From Segetibacter aerophilus (GTDB lineage Bacteria > Bacteroidota > Bacteroidia > Chitinophagales > Chitinophagaceae): a stretch of 56,684 nt of DNA. Below, one piece after another: positions 1 to 7,637 of the stretch. The position numbers and the translations under genes are program-made. Where the stretch lies: the NCBI RefSeq assembly GCF_007991655.1, contig NZ_BJYT01000021.1:1-56684 (forward strand). Reading direction: 5' to 3'. Positions within the stretch are counted from its first letter, which is position 1, and each line of letters starts with the position of its first letter. Under the pieces are notes generated by a model. The model made no database searches, was not told where the DNA came from, and saw nothing but the letters and a program-made list of their open reading frames with translations.

Positions 1-149
1 CCGACTAACAATATTTCTAAACCTGAGTAACATCTATTTCATTTCTTAACGCCTGAACTGGTAATTTTCTTAACGCCTTTTCTATGAGGTCGTTTCGAAT
101 ACCTTCCATCCAAAACATTTTTACTGCCCAGGTAAAAGACTCTTGACAA

Positions 150-277
150 CAGTTCTTGCATAAGGGACATCAGCCGCTTGGGTGCCCAGCGAAGCGAAGG
201 CATTTCGAAACATTGCGTAGCAGTTTCGAAAACAAGCGGGTGGAGTCACGTTGCAAGAACGAAGCCCAGCGGCTGGA
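150..277. repeat. Nested inverted-repeat element
   Basis: Three perfect arm pairs are nested in order: GTTCTTGCA (152-160) with TGCAAGAAC (252-260), CCGCTTG (174-180) with CAAGCGG (233-239), and TTTCGAAAC (203-211) with GTTTCGAAA (223-231). A further pair links 171-182 with 265-276 (CAGCCGCTTGGG against CCCAGCGGCTGG, one mismatch) and competes with the second stem. The loop of the central hairpin is 11 bases. The GC content is higher than in the surroundings. It may be a structured RNA, a MITE-like or REP-like mobile repeat, or a protein-binding site; sequence alone does not decide. The arms are seen directly; the role is unknown. Confidence 0.55.
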
Positions 278-349
278 GCTTTTGACAAAAATTAAATGCC
301 TCATAAATACATTTAAACCTCGGTCTAACTAAAAACTGCCGCTTGTACA

Positions 350-385
350 AAAAACAAAAAAAGCCGAACAACACGTGCCCGGCTT
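350..385 (-). terminator. Terminator of the YceI-like gene
   Basis: Read leftward, the stem AAGCCG/CGGCTT (380-385 with 361-366) is followed by a run of Ts at 350-360. It begins 23 bases after the stop codon of the YceI-like gene, as expected for an intrinsic terminator. Confidence 0.65.
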
Positions 386-408
386 ATAGATGACTTTCAG
401 AAAGATCT

Positions 409-1053
409 TTATGCTTTATTCATTTCAACGTTTACAACAAGCTCTACGTCTTTGCTAACAACTAATCCGCCAGCTTCTGTTGCTTTGTCCCATTTAAGAT
501 TGTAATCGAAACGGTTGATGGTTGTTTTTGCTTTGAAGCCAGCTTTGGTTTTGCCCATATTAAGAGCAGTTCCACCAAAAGTAACATCGAAAACAACCGG
601 TTTAGTTACGTCGCGAATGGTAAGATTACCAGCAAGCTTGTACTTGTTGCCGCCAGCGGGTGTGAAAGAAGTACTCTGGAACTTCATTGCGGGAAATTTT
701 TCTGCATTGAAAAAATCGTCGCTTTTCAAATGCTTATCACGCATTTCATTCTCTGTATTAATCGAATTTACGTCAACAGTAAAGTTGATCTTAGCATCAG
801 AAAAATCGTTCTTAGCGTTTTCCATATTGCCATCAAACATTTTAAAGTTGCCTTCTACTTCCGATACCACAAGATGCGTTACAGAAAACTTCACGTTTGA
901 ATGCGATTTGTCAATTACCCATTTTCCTGCCTCGCCTGGCAAGGATACAAAAAACTCATCTTTTGCCGCATCAAGATTTTTTGAAGGAGTAAAAGCCGAA
1001 GTTGCTACTACAAGTGCAGCAATAGCTAAAGATGCTGTAAAAAACTTTTTCAT
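409..1053 (-). CDS. YceI-like family protein, exported
   Basis: A 214-residue protein with an N-terminal signal peptide (hydrophobic residues 5-21, then SAFTPSK) and a YceI-like domain over about residues 44-212. Family hallmarks visible are the opening WVIDKSHSNVKFSVTHL, the middle KFPAMKFQSTSF and the strand LTIRDVTKPVVFDVTFGG. YceI proteins are secreted lipocalin-like beta-barrels; crystallised members bind isoprenoid quinones or other hydrophobic ligands. The ligand here is unknown and a stress-response role is only inferred from relatives. The start is set by the signal peptide. A good promoter lies about 50 bases upstream and a terminator directly downstream, so it is probably transcribed alone. 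Confidence 0.9.
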   Translation of the reverse strand: MKKFFTASLAIAALVVATSAFTPSKNLDAAKDEFFVSLPGEAGKWVIDKSHSNVKFSVTHLVVSEVEGNFKMFDGNMENAKNDFSDAKINFTVDVNSINTENEMRDKHLKSDDFFNAEKFPAMKFQSTSFTPAGGNKYKLAGNLTIRDVTKPVVFDVTFGGTALNMGKTKAGFKAKTTINRFDYNLKWDKATEAGGLVVSKDVELVVNVEMNKA

Positions 1054-1100
1054 AATGTTTACCTGTTTTTCAGAGTTTTATTAAGGAGTTAAATAGGTTT

Positions 1101-1129
1101 CAAAAATATCAGTAACATGGTGGCGCAAA
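1101..1129 (-). promoter_or_regulatory. Bacteroidota-type promoter of the YceI-like gene
   Basis: On the minus strand TTTG (1126-1129) is followed after 17 bases by TATTTTTG (1101-1108), which matches the Bacteroidota primary sigma consensus of a -33 TTTG and a -7 TAnnTTTG. Transcription would start about 40 bases before the YceI-like ATG at 1053. The spacing is slightly short compared with the usual 19 or so. Confidence 0.5.
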
Positions 1130-1244
1130 TCAGCTAAGAGACCAAAGGAAGAAATGTTGCGACGAAAGTGAAAAAAAACGGTAAGTGAGCAGACTACGTC
1201 AGCAGGTTTTGCAAATGGATCGACTATATCATGCTTTAAAAGAA

Positions 1245-2384
1245 TTATAACCGCTGTTGCAGAACAGGCACGACATCATTTTTCCAGCTTGTAAAACAGT
1301 CTTGTAAAATATGCTTTCTTGCCTCTTTCACCAGCCACAGGTAAAAGGCGAGGTTGTGTATGCTTGCCAACTGCAAACCCAGAATTTCATTTGCAACAAA
1401 CAAGTGCCTCATGTACGCCTTGCTGTAGTATTGACTCACTTCGTTCGGGAGCTGATTATCAATTACTGAGAAGTCTTTCGCCCACTTGAGGTTTTTTATG
1501 TTGATTACTCCTCGCGTGGTAAACAACATTCCATTCCTTCCGTTGCGGGTGGGCATTACGCAGTCAAACATGTCAATTCCAAGATCAATACATTCAAGAA
1601 TGTTCCAGGGGGTGCCGACGCCCATAAGGTAACGGGGCTTGTTCTCCGGAAGTTCTTCACAACACAACGCTGTAAACTCGTACATCATTTCCATTGGTTC
1701 GCCTACGCTCAATCCGCCAATGGCGTTTCCTGTAGCATCTTTTGAGGCTATGTATTGGCATGATGCTGTACGAAGATCTTTATAAGTCCCTCCCTGAACT
1801 ATTGGAAAGAGATTTTGAGTGTAGCCATATTTTGAAGGAGTGGCATTAAAATGAGTGAAACACCTGTCGAGCCAGCGGTGAGTTAACTCCATGCTGTCCT
1901 TCGCATATTTGTATTCGCTCGGATAAGGAGGACATTCATCAAAAGCCATCATAATGTCGGCGCCAATCGTCCGCTCGATATCCATTACTTTTTCGGGAGT
2001 AAATAAATGCTTGCCTCCATCTATGTGAGATTGAAACATCACTCCCTCTTCATTTATCTTTCGATTGGCTGCCAGAGAAAAAACCTGGTAGCCACCACTG
2101 TCAGTCAAAATAGGACGATGCCATCCGTTGAATTTATGCAGTCCACCTGCTGCTTCTAACACTTCAAGTCCAGGCCTTAGGTATAGATGATAAGTATTGC
2201 CGAGGATTATTTGCGCATGCACATCATTATATAACTGCTGTTGGGTAACCGCTTTAACGCTTCCAACAGTACCAACGGGCATAAAGATGGGGGTTTCAAT
2301 TTCACCGTGGTCTGTTGTTATTTTTCCCGCTCTTGCCTTTGAATGCTGCTGGGTATGTGTAAGTTCAAATTGTAATGCCGGCAT
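1245..2384 (-). CDS. tgt: Queuine/preQ1 tRNA-guanine transglycosylase
   Basis: A full-length, 379-residue TGT that exchanges guanine-34 in GUN-anticodon tRNAs for a queuosine precursor. Seen directly: the N-terminal FELTHTQQHSKARAGKITT, the substrate-pocket stretch LTDSGGYQVFSLAANRK, GGLSVGEP, and GIDMFDCVMPTRNGR carrying the nucleophile Asp region. The bacterial zinc motif C-x-C-x2-C expected before the conserved Y-S-K-A-Y-M-R-H-L segment is missing: that stretch reads DNQLPNEVSQYY and has no cysteine, although the C-terminal His-bearing helix (SIHNLAFYLWLVKEAR) is kept. From memory this loss is shared by Bacteroidota TGTs, so I do not read it as decay. A palindrome spans the start codon. 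Confidence 0.95.
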   Translation of the reverse strand: MPALQFELTHTQQHSKARAGKITTDHGEIETPIFMPVGTVGSVKAVTQQQLYNDVHAQIILGNTYHLYLRPGLEVLEAAGGLHKFNGWHRPILTDSGGYQVFSLAANRKINEEGVMFQSHIDGGKHLFTPEKVMDIERTIGADIMMAFDECPPYPSEYKYAKDSMELTHRWLDRCFTHFNATPSKYGYTQNLFPIVQGGTYKDLRTASCQYIASKDATGNAIGGLSVGEPMEMMYEFTALCCEELPENKPRYLMGVGTPWNILECIDLGIDMFDCVMPTRNGRNGMLFTTRGVINIKNLKWAKDFSVIDNQLPNEVSQYYSKAYMRHLFVANEILGLQLASIHNLAFYLWLVKEARKHILQDCFTSWKNDVVPVLQQRL

Positions 2385-2399
2385 AAGCCGGCAAAAGTA
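2376..2399 (-). promoter_or_regulatory. -7 box and palindrome at the tgt start
   Basis: On the minus strand TACTTTTG (2392-2399) matches the TAnnTTTG -7 consensus and sits only 7 bases before the tgt ATG, so the mRNA could be nearly leaderless. Overlapping it is a perfect 7-base inverted repeat, TGCCGGC-TTAT-GCCGGCA (2376-2393), whose loop contains the AT of the start codon. The two readings conflict: a leaderless transcript would lack the 5' arm, in which case the palindrome could only act as DNA. Confidence 0.35.
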
Positions 2400-2463
2400 G
2401 GGAAATGACCTCCCTTAAAAAAGCTTTGGGTGGCATAACAAATGTTTAAAATTACTTCTGGTA

Positions 2464-4047
2464 CTATGGATGTTTTTTGCCATAAATCCAAAAATCTTCA
2501 TCAGGTACTGTCGAATGAATTGTTGGAGAGTATATCAGTTCGTAACCGATTGAGTTGATTGCAGAGTCACTTTTTCGTCCGTTAAAGACCATTGTTTCTA
2601 TCTCATCCCTTAAAGCAATTTTGTAAATGTCTCGGTTGCTGCGAGGTTTCCTCTTATCATTAAACTTAATAAAACTGCCGTAACCATTAATAGTCGGATA
2701 ATAAATCTCATTTATTCCTGCATAGTGCAGTAACGCCATCCCTTCAAAATCTGGATGAAGGACGATCTTATTATTATTCCTACCAGTTTTAACGAGAAAA
2801 GCTGCAGCTTCTTTTGCTCCTGAAAAAGGATATTTAACCTCATACACATGAACGATAACAGAGGCAGCAAACTGTGTTAGCAGCAAGAGGAAAAAAAGAT
2901 AATTAAAATAAGTAGTGGGCTTTCCTTCTGATTTAGACGATGCGTTGTAAAGCCATACACTTAGCAGCAGCAGAACAAAAAAGGCTCCGGTGTGCCTTAG
3001 GAGTCCCCGGTCAAAAATGAAGTACATAAATAAAAGCAGGGCGACAAAAGAGCTGGTAAACAACCAAAAGACGGGACGTGATTGTTTGTACCAAGTATAA
3101 AGCGCCAGGACAAGCATACAAATTGTTAGCAGTTGTGGTACGTAGAAAACCAGTTTGTTTAAAAAAGAACTTTTAAAATAATTGCTTTCGAAGATACTGG
3201 TGCCCCAATACTTGTTTTCTTTTAAGGGCGCAGGCAGATAGAACAAGGCGTTGGAAACCTCCTTCGAAATTTTGCCCATTCTTTTAAAATTAACATTAGC
3301 CGCCACGGTTAACTTTGGTCTTCTGTCTGTTGGAGCCACCAATTGTAATAAGGCAATGGTTAGGAAGATTACGAATACAATTCCCGAGATATAAAAAAGC
3401 TTTGACTTGTAAGAAGAAGGTTTATTGAGAGGAAACGTGCTGGCAAAAAAATACATAAATAAGCAGCAGCTTATAATGGTTGCATAAATGTTACTATTTG
3501 CCGCGATGCCAACCATTATTGCTGTTAGTACAATAGAGCTTTTTGACTTGCTTTTATTAAAAACACAAATTGAGAGGAATAACAGAAAGATGCCAATCGA
3601 ATAGTTTCTACTTATAGCTAAGTATTCAAATGACAGGAAGTACGAAAAACATAAAAGGAATTTCTCGAAAAAAGAAAATGGTGAGTAAAAGATGATAAGC
3701 GCTGCAACTGATAAACCAATGAGAAGATGAACTACCTGTATGGTATAGATGGAAGGGACAAGATGGTATGCGATAAATAATATTAAATGCCACAGAATAG
3801 GATGCCCCTCATAGCGCACATTTTGCCAAAGCTCACTCAGATCTTTACTATCCCTCGCTAAAAGAAATGCCTGCGATTCATCCCTCCACATTTCGTGATG
3901 ATAAATGGTAGTTGCGCCAACAATACAACATCCAAGGAACAGGAGAAAAAGAAACAGACCACTATGTTTTCTTGACAGGGTGTCAACATCCAGCAGAAGT
4001 TTGGAGAACAATTCAATCAATTTTGGTAAAGTAAAAATCTTCTGCAA
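2464..4047 (-). CDS. GT-C fold membrane glycosyltransferase-like protein (GT39-like)
   Basis: A 527-residue integral membrane protein with about 10-12 hydrophobic helices. The first periplasmic loop after helix 1 reads HHEMWRDESQAFLLARD, a pattern typical of ArnT/PMT-type GT-C enzymes, which use lipid-linked sugar donors; the acidic DE pair there is the likely catalytic or metal site. The following YEGHPILWHLILF is also family-typical. The C-terminal 120 residues form a soluble domain. The acceptor and donor are unknown; lipid or protein mannosylation are options. It is separated from tgt by about 80 bases and is probably its own unit. Its 5' end overlaps a remnant reading frame on the other strand by 13 bases. 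Confidence 0.75.
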   Translation of the reverse strand: MQKIFTLPKLIELFSKLLLDVDTLSRKHSGLFLFLLFLGCCIVGATTIYHHEMWRDESQAFLLARDSKDLSELWQNVRYEGHPILWHLILFIAYHLVPSIYTIQVVHLLIGLSVAALIIFYSPFSFFEKFLLCFSYFLSFEYLAISRNYSIGIFLLFLSICVFNKSKSKSSIVLTAIMVGIAANSNIYATIISCCLFMYFFASTFPLNKPSSYKSKLFYISGIVFVIFLTIALLQLVAPTDRRPKLTVAANVNFKRMGKISKEVSNALFYLPAPLKENKYWGTSIFESNYFKSSFLNKLVFYVPQLLTICMLVLALYTWYKQSRPVFWLFTSSFVALLLFMYFIFDRGLLRHTGAFFVLLLLSVWLYNASSKSEGKPTTYFNYLFFLLLLTQFAASVIVHVYEVKYPFSGAKEAAAFLVKTGRNNNKIVLHPDFEGMALLHYAGINEIYYPTINGYGSFIKFNDKRKPRSNRDIYKIALRDEIETMVFNGRKSDSAINSIGYELIYSPTIHSTVPDEDFWIYGKKHP

Positions 4048-4208
4048 AAAACCTTCAAACTGAGCAGCGAGAAACAGCTAAAGGTTTTGCAGCTACAAAT
4101 GTAGCTGCCCTTTATTATGCTTCGCTCACTACAAGAAAATTGAATGAAGTAACCATTGCTTACTCACGATATTACCAAGGGAATGTAGGTGAGCAACTAT
4201 TAAAATAA
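4035..4208 (+). pseudogene. C-terminal remnant of an unrecognised gene
   Basis: An open frame of 57 codons with no ATG, GTG or TTG in its first two thirds ends at TAA 4206-4208. Its translation is protein-like (it includes TAKGFAATNVAALYYASL and ends in QGNVGEQLLK), while its 5' end is cut off by a stop at 4032 and by the start of the opposite GT-C gene. It looks like the surviving 3' end of a gene whose front was replaced. I do not recognise the family, and chance cannot be excluded. Confidence 0.25.
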
Positions 4209-4246
4209 GATGGTTTTTAGTATTTTCGAAAGTAAGAGCATTCTTT

Positions 4247-4399
4247 ATGGAGCCAACCGAATTTCGGAAACTAAATGTAGACCTGCCGCTGGAACCGATC
4301 ACCAACGATCGGCCATGGTTAGTTGTCGGCTGGCTGGTTGCGTGTTTGTTTTTTATTCTTGTTGTTTGTGCCTACCTGAAGTACAAGGGATTGTTGTAA
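4247..4399 (+). CDS. Small single-pass membrane protein (50 aa)
   Basis: ATG 4247 to TAA 4397-4399 encodes 50 residues: a soluble N-terminus (starting MEPTEFRKLNVDLPLEP), then the membrane segment PWLVVGWLVACLFFILVVC at about residues 23-41, and the short basic tail AYLKYKGLL. The layout (acidic/polar head, one clean helix, YLKYKG anchor) looks like a genuine small membrane protein and not a shadow frame. A purine-rich AAGTAAGAG lies about 8 bases upstream of the start. It converges on the NmrA-type gene with 8 bases between the stops. No family recognised. Confidence 0.45.
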   Translation: MEPTEFRKLNVDLPLEPITNDRPWLVVGWLVACLFFILVVCAYLKYKGLL

Positions 4400-4407
4400 C
4401 AACCCAC

Positions 4408-5358
4408 TTATCCAACCGGTATTTGCTGACCATACTTTTGAAGCCAACTGCTAAAAGATGCAAGATCGCTATTCAAACTTTTTGAAAATCCGATATCCCT
4501 TTTCTTGTTGAAGTCATCAGAAAAATCATGGTTGAATTGAAACATATTACCAAGATCATCTGCTCCTGGAAAGCCAAAGCTTCTAAACACTTCAGGTGGT
4601 ATCTGATTGTACCCGATTTCTTGACCAAGTGCGTTCGTTAATGCTTGCGCCATTTCATTCCCGCTCAAATGGTCTCCGGCAATACCAACCGTTTTACCAA
4701 CCAGTTCACCTCCTCTTTTAAAGATTCCATAGGCGCATTTTCCAATATCTTCAGCTGCAATCATGGCAAGTTTCCTATCTCCCATAGGCAGTGTTATTGC
4801 CAGTCGCCCGTCCTCCCCTTTCTTTGGCCCCATCCCGAAATAAATGAAATTATCGTAGTAAAAAGATGTTAGTAGAAACGTTGTTGGAACCCCTGCTTCA
4901 GTAAAAAATTTATTCGATTCCCCTTTAGCATCGAAGTGAGGAACTTTGTATTTTCCCATTAGCGTGGGCATTCGATCATCGGTCAGTGGTACATACTCTC
5001 GGGTGTCCTCCAACGTTGACCAAATTGCATGCTTTAGCCCGGCTTCTTTTGCTGCGAGTGCCATGGCTTTTGCTTCGTCCATTTCTCTTTCTGCTGACAT
5101 GTGGGCCCAGAAAAAAGTTACGAAGTATGCACCATAAGCGCCATTTAAAGACTCCTTTAAAAATGCCGGGTCGTCAATATCGCCTGTTACTATCTCGGCT
5201 CCTTTTTGGGCCAGCTGTTGTGCTTTATCTGAATTTGCATCACGGGTAACTGCACGAACAGTAAATTCGGTATTCGGATCGTTTAGAATTGCGTGAGCTA
5301 ACCCGCCGCCCTGCGCACCGGTTGCACCAAAAACGGTAATGATTTTTTTGTCTTGCAT
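4408..5358 (-). CDS. NmrA/HSCARG-type NAD(P)-binding protein
   Basis: A 316-residue atypical short-chain dehydrogenase. The N-terminus ITVFGATGAQGGGLAHAIL is the GxxGxxG dinucleotide motif of NmrA/HSCARG proteins, followed by VRAVTRD at the end of the second strand, where NADP phosphate is bound. The usual SDR Tyr-x3-Lys catalytic pair is not evident, as in NmrA itself, which senses redox state and does not catalyse a reaction. C-terminal features such as GNEMAQALTNALGQEIGYNQIPPEVF match the family. It is either an NADP(H) sensor or an oxidoreductase on a small aldehyde or quinone. It has a 190-base gap to the response regulator and is likely a single-gene unit. Confidence 0.85.
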   Translation of the reverse strand: MQDKKIITVFGATGAQGGGLAHAILNDPNTEFTVRAVTRDANSDKAQQLAQKGAEIVTGDIDDPAFLKESLNGAYGAYFVTFFWAHMSAEREMDEAKAMALAAKEAGLKHAIWSTLEDTREYVPLTDDRMPTLMGKYKVPHFDAKGESNKFFTEAGVPTTFLLTSFYYDNFIYFGMGPKKGEDGRLAITLPMGDRKLAMIAAEDIGKCAYGIFKRGGELVGKTVGIAGDHLSGNEMAQALTNALGQEIGYNQIPPEVFRSFGFPGADDLGNMFQFNHDFSDDFNKKRDIGFSKSLNSDLASFSSWLQKYGQQIPVG

Positions 5359-5546
5359 AAATTAATTTTTAAGGCCTGATGGTTGGTAAGTAGTTTTTGA
5401 AACATTAAGATAAAAACAATAATTAATCAAACAAACCCTCCGCTAGTTCGAACAGGATTAGGCACTTTTTGTTGTTTCTGTAATAATGCTATTTGATTGG
5501 AGACGGATGAGGGATTGGTACGAGCTATTAAATAGAGTGTAAAGTA

Positions 5547-6197
5547 TTAGGTGACTATACCGTTTTTCAAAGCAAACATTACCAGACCCGCGGTATTTCT
5601 TACACCCACCTTTTCAATCAACCTGGTTCGAATACCCTCAACTGATCGTGGACTTAAGAATAAGTCTTTCCCCATTTCTGTAGCGGTTTTTTCTTCACAA
5701 ATTAACTTGAGAACCTGCAACTCGCGTTCGGTGAATTCAACATCCTTGTTGAAAGATGGTTTTATGTTGCCCTTTAATACAAGTCTTTTCAACAACGCTT
5801 TATTTACCAAATCATTAAAGTAATAACCGTTTTCGTGCACAGCGTAAATCGATTTTCTTATTTCATCTGCGTCTGCATTTTTTAGCAGGTAACCATTTGC
5901 ACCATTCTCCATTAGATGAATGATAAATTTGTCATCGTCATACATTGTTACCACAAGCACTTTCGATGAATTGAAACTTTTACGAACCTCCTTTGTAGCT
6001 TCAACGCCGTCCATCACAGGCATTTTCAAGTCCATGATAATCACATCAACGGCAGTACTCCTCATCCCAGTCAACAAGTCTTCGCCGTTATCAGCTTCTA
6101 GAACTACTTCCAAATTATCGTCTGCACCTAAACCAACCTTTAAACCATCCCGGTAGATCTTATAGTCATCTGCTATTGCAATCTTTATTTTCTTCAT
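5547..6197 (-). CDS. NarL/FixJ-type response regulator
   Basis: A 216-residue regulator: receiver domain at about 1-120 with acidic pocket D10/D11, phosphoacceptor D56 (VIIMDLKMP), T84 and K106, then a LuxR-type helix-turn-helix at about 148-212 (FTERELQVLKLICEEKTATEMGK...). It is the last gene of a four-gene leftward operon; its ATG overlaps the stop of the histidine kinase by 4 bases (ATGA), so the two are almost certainly a cognate pair with coupled translation. The kinase is of the HisKA_3 type that normally partners NarL-type regulators. Target genes cannot be read from sequence. Confidence 0.93.
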   Translation of the reverse strand: MKKIKIAIADDYKIYRDGLKVGLGADDNLEVVLEADNGEDLLTGMRSTAVDVIIMDLKMPVMDGVEATKEVRKSFNSSKVLVVTMYDDDKFIIHLMENGANGYLLKNADADEIRKSIYAVHENGYYFNDLVNKALLKRLVLKGNIKPSFNKDVEFTERELQVLKLICEEKTATEMGKDLFLSPRSVEGIRTRLIEKVGVRNTAGLVMFALKNGIVT

Positions 6198-7000
6198 GTT
6201 GCTGTTGTGTTTATTGGTACGTTTATTCTAATTCGATAGCCGTCTGCCTCAGAAAAAAATTCTATTTTGCCTCTAAGCAATATCACCCGGTTCATTATAT
6301 TTTTCAAGCCCAGCCCATCCTTATTATATCGCAATTCTTCAAACTGCTGTTGAGTCAACCCGATACCGGTATGGAAGATTGTGATCTCAAGAATGTGGTT
6401 TTGATACGTTGAACTTACCAATATTTCATCCGCCTTTGAATGCTTTAAAATATTATTAAGCAGTTCTTGCACCATCCGGTAAATACTGATATCATTCTCT
6501 GCATTTAGGGTTGTATAACTGTCATCCAAACGGGTTGTTGCTTTGATGATACTGCCTTCAATTGTCTTCTTAACAAAATGGCGGATTGCTTCATTGAGCC
6601 CAAATTCTTTCAAAATGTTGGAGTGGAGATTATGTGATATTCCGCGTACTTTTTGAATTCCCTCATCAAGCAATTCCTTGCCTTTTTCATGAAGTTGCTT
6701 ACCACGTTCGTCAAGAAGACTAGCATTGATACCCTGTAGGTGTAATTTAGAAGAGGAAAGTATTGCACCAACTTCGTCATGTAAAGCTTCGGCGATTCGG
6801 TGGCGTTCTGTTTCCTCGCTGCGAATAGCAGCTTCGATTAATTGGTTTTGTTGTCGCTCGTGCAGTTCCTGCATATCTCGCTGGTACTTTAATTTCTTCC
6901 TCTGAGTAATAATAAAAGCAAGTAAAAAGCTAAAAAAGAACAAAAGCATTACAACAACGAAAACATACAATTTCCATTCGAGCGAACTATTTTGAAACAT
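6194..7000 (-). CDS. Membrane histidine kinase, HisKA_3 type (copy 1 of module)
   Basis: Start chosen at ATG 7000 (268 residues), since the same start is conserved in the paralogous junction at 21148; an upstream ATG at 7024 would add 8 residues. One transmembrane helix (about residues 8-32), a short basic coiled coil (QRKKLKYQRDMQELHERQQ), the HisKA_3 phosphoacceptor box EETERHRIAEALHDEVG (His74) and the N-box MVQELLNNILKHSKAD. The G1 box reads HTGIG where DxGxG is usual, so the adenine-binding Asp is replaced by His; the later GLGLKNIMNR box is intact. There is no sensor domain of its own: sensing presumably comes from the membrane and lipoprotein genes upstream, which it overlaps by 14 bases. 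Confidence 0.88.
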   Translation of the reverse strand: MFQNSSLEWKLYVFVVVMLLFFFSFLLAFIITQRKKLKYQRDMQELHERQQNQLIEAAIRSEETERHRIAEALHDEVGAILSSSKLHLQGINASLLDERGKQLHEKGKELLDEGIQKVRGISHNLHSNILKEFGLNEAIRHFVKKTIEGSIIKATTRLDDSYTTLNAENDISIYRMVQELLNNILKHSKADEILVSSTYQNHILEITIFHTGIGLTQQQFEELRYNKDGLGLKNIMNRVILLRGKIEFFSEADGYRIRINVPINTTAT

Positions 7001-7637
7001 AAAAAGCTTTTGCAATAAACACACAAAAAAATAACAGTGCTACTTTTGGAATTTGCCACATTTGTACAGCAAAGGCTGTATTTTGATAAAAAGCAGAATC
7101 ATAAAAAATATAAACGGCAAAAGTGGTGACAATGAAAATACTCAATCCTGTTACAATCCAAAAAGAGGGATCTTTAATAAAGGAAGTTTGTTCTTCCTTA
7201 AGAATATAGATATAATACTGAAGGCATAGAAACAATAAAATGATTGTTTCTGTAAGGCGTAAAGTTGTACTTATTTTTTCCTTGTAAAAAGATTCTAGAA
7301 AAAGAAAGTTTATAATTACAAATATTATAAATAAAATGGGTAACATAAATTTAATTCGACTAAGAAAACGTTGTTTTAGCAACAGGAAAAACAGGCTGAA
7401 GAGTAAAAGTCTGATTATAGAGTCTATATTGTAGAGGGCTACGTTATTATGCCACGGCAAACTATAGCCGTACAACTTCTGATTTGAAATAAGATTACTT
7501 ATAAGGTTAAGAATAAAGGCTATTACAACATACAGCTTTACAGGAGTAAAAATGCTCCTCTTTCTTCTAGCTATTACGATAAAAAATAAGGGTATCAAAA
7601 AAGGCCAAACTTCTAACCAAGAAAGAATAAAGATCAT
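6987..7637 (-). CDS. Polytopic membrane protein of signalling module (copy 1)
   Basis: Start at ATG 7637, which overlaps the lipoprotein stop in an ATGA junction and gives 216 residues; ATG 7673 would add 12. About six to seven transmembrane helices in a mostly hydrophobic chain. Conserved with the paralog at 20481-21167: LSWLEVWPFLIPLF near the start (LDWSEVWAILIPLF in the other), ALYNIDSIIRLLLF (PIYNIHSLVRFGCF), FWIVTGLSIFIV (FWVVTGLSIFVV) and the C-terminal AKAFYVSK (AKAFYVPARN). No known domain recognised. Placement between a lipoprotein and a sensor-less kinase suggests it is the membrane receptor or relay. Confidence 0.7.
   Translation of the reverse strand: MIFILSWLEVWPFLIPLFFIVIARRKRSIFTPVKLYVVIAFILNLISNLISNQKLYGYSLPWHNNVALYNIDSIIRLLLFSLFFLLLKQRFLSRIKFMLPILFIIFVIINFLFLESFYKEKISTTLRLTETIILLFLCLQYYIYILKEEQTSFIKDPSFWIVTGLSIFIVTTFAVYIFYDSAFYQNTAFAVQMWQIPKVALLFFCVFIAKAFYVSK

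Larger units (their letters stand above)
1..408. other. Intergenic left edge of window
   Basis: No convincing gene lies in this stretch. It holds a 13-base direct repeat (TTTCTTAACGCCT at 42-54 and 66-78), a nested inverted-repeat element at 150-277, and the terminator of the leftward YceI-like gene at 350-385. Two short overlapping minus-strand reading frames (39-170 and 17-109) cross the direct repeat, but neither is a recognisable protein. Confidence 0.5.

Noticed and set aside
17-170. Two short minus-strand frames at the left edge (17-109 and 39-170)
   Set aside because: They overlap in different frames, cross a direct repeat and the structured element, and resemble no known protein; I cannot choose between them.
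515-1084. 189-residue frame opposite the YceI-like gene
   Set aside because: It is an antisense shadow of a well-supported gene and lacks any domain.
5615-5640. GGTTCGAAT-like sequence resembling a tRNA T-arm
   Set aside because: It lies within the response-regulator coding sequence, and no acceptor stem or anticodon arm can be drawn around it.
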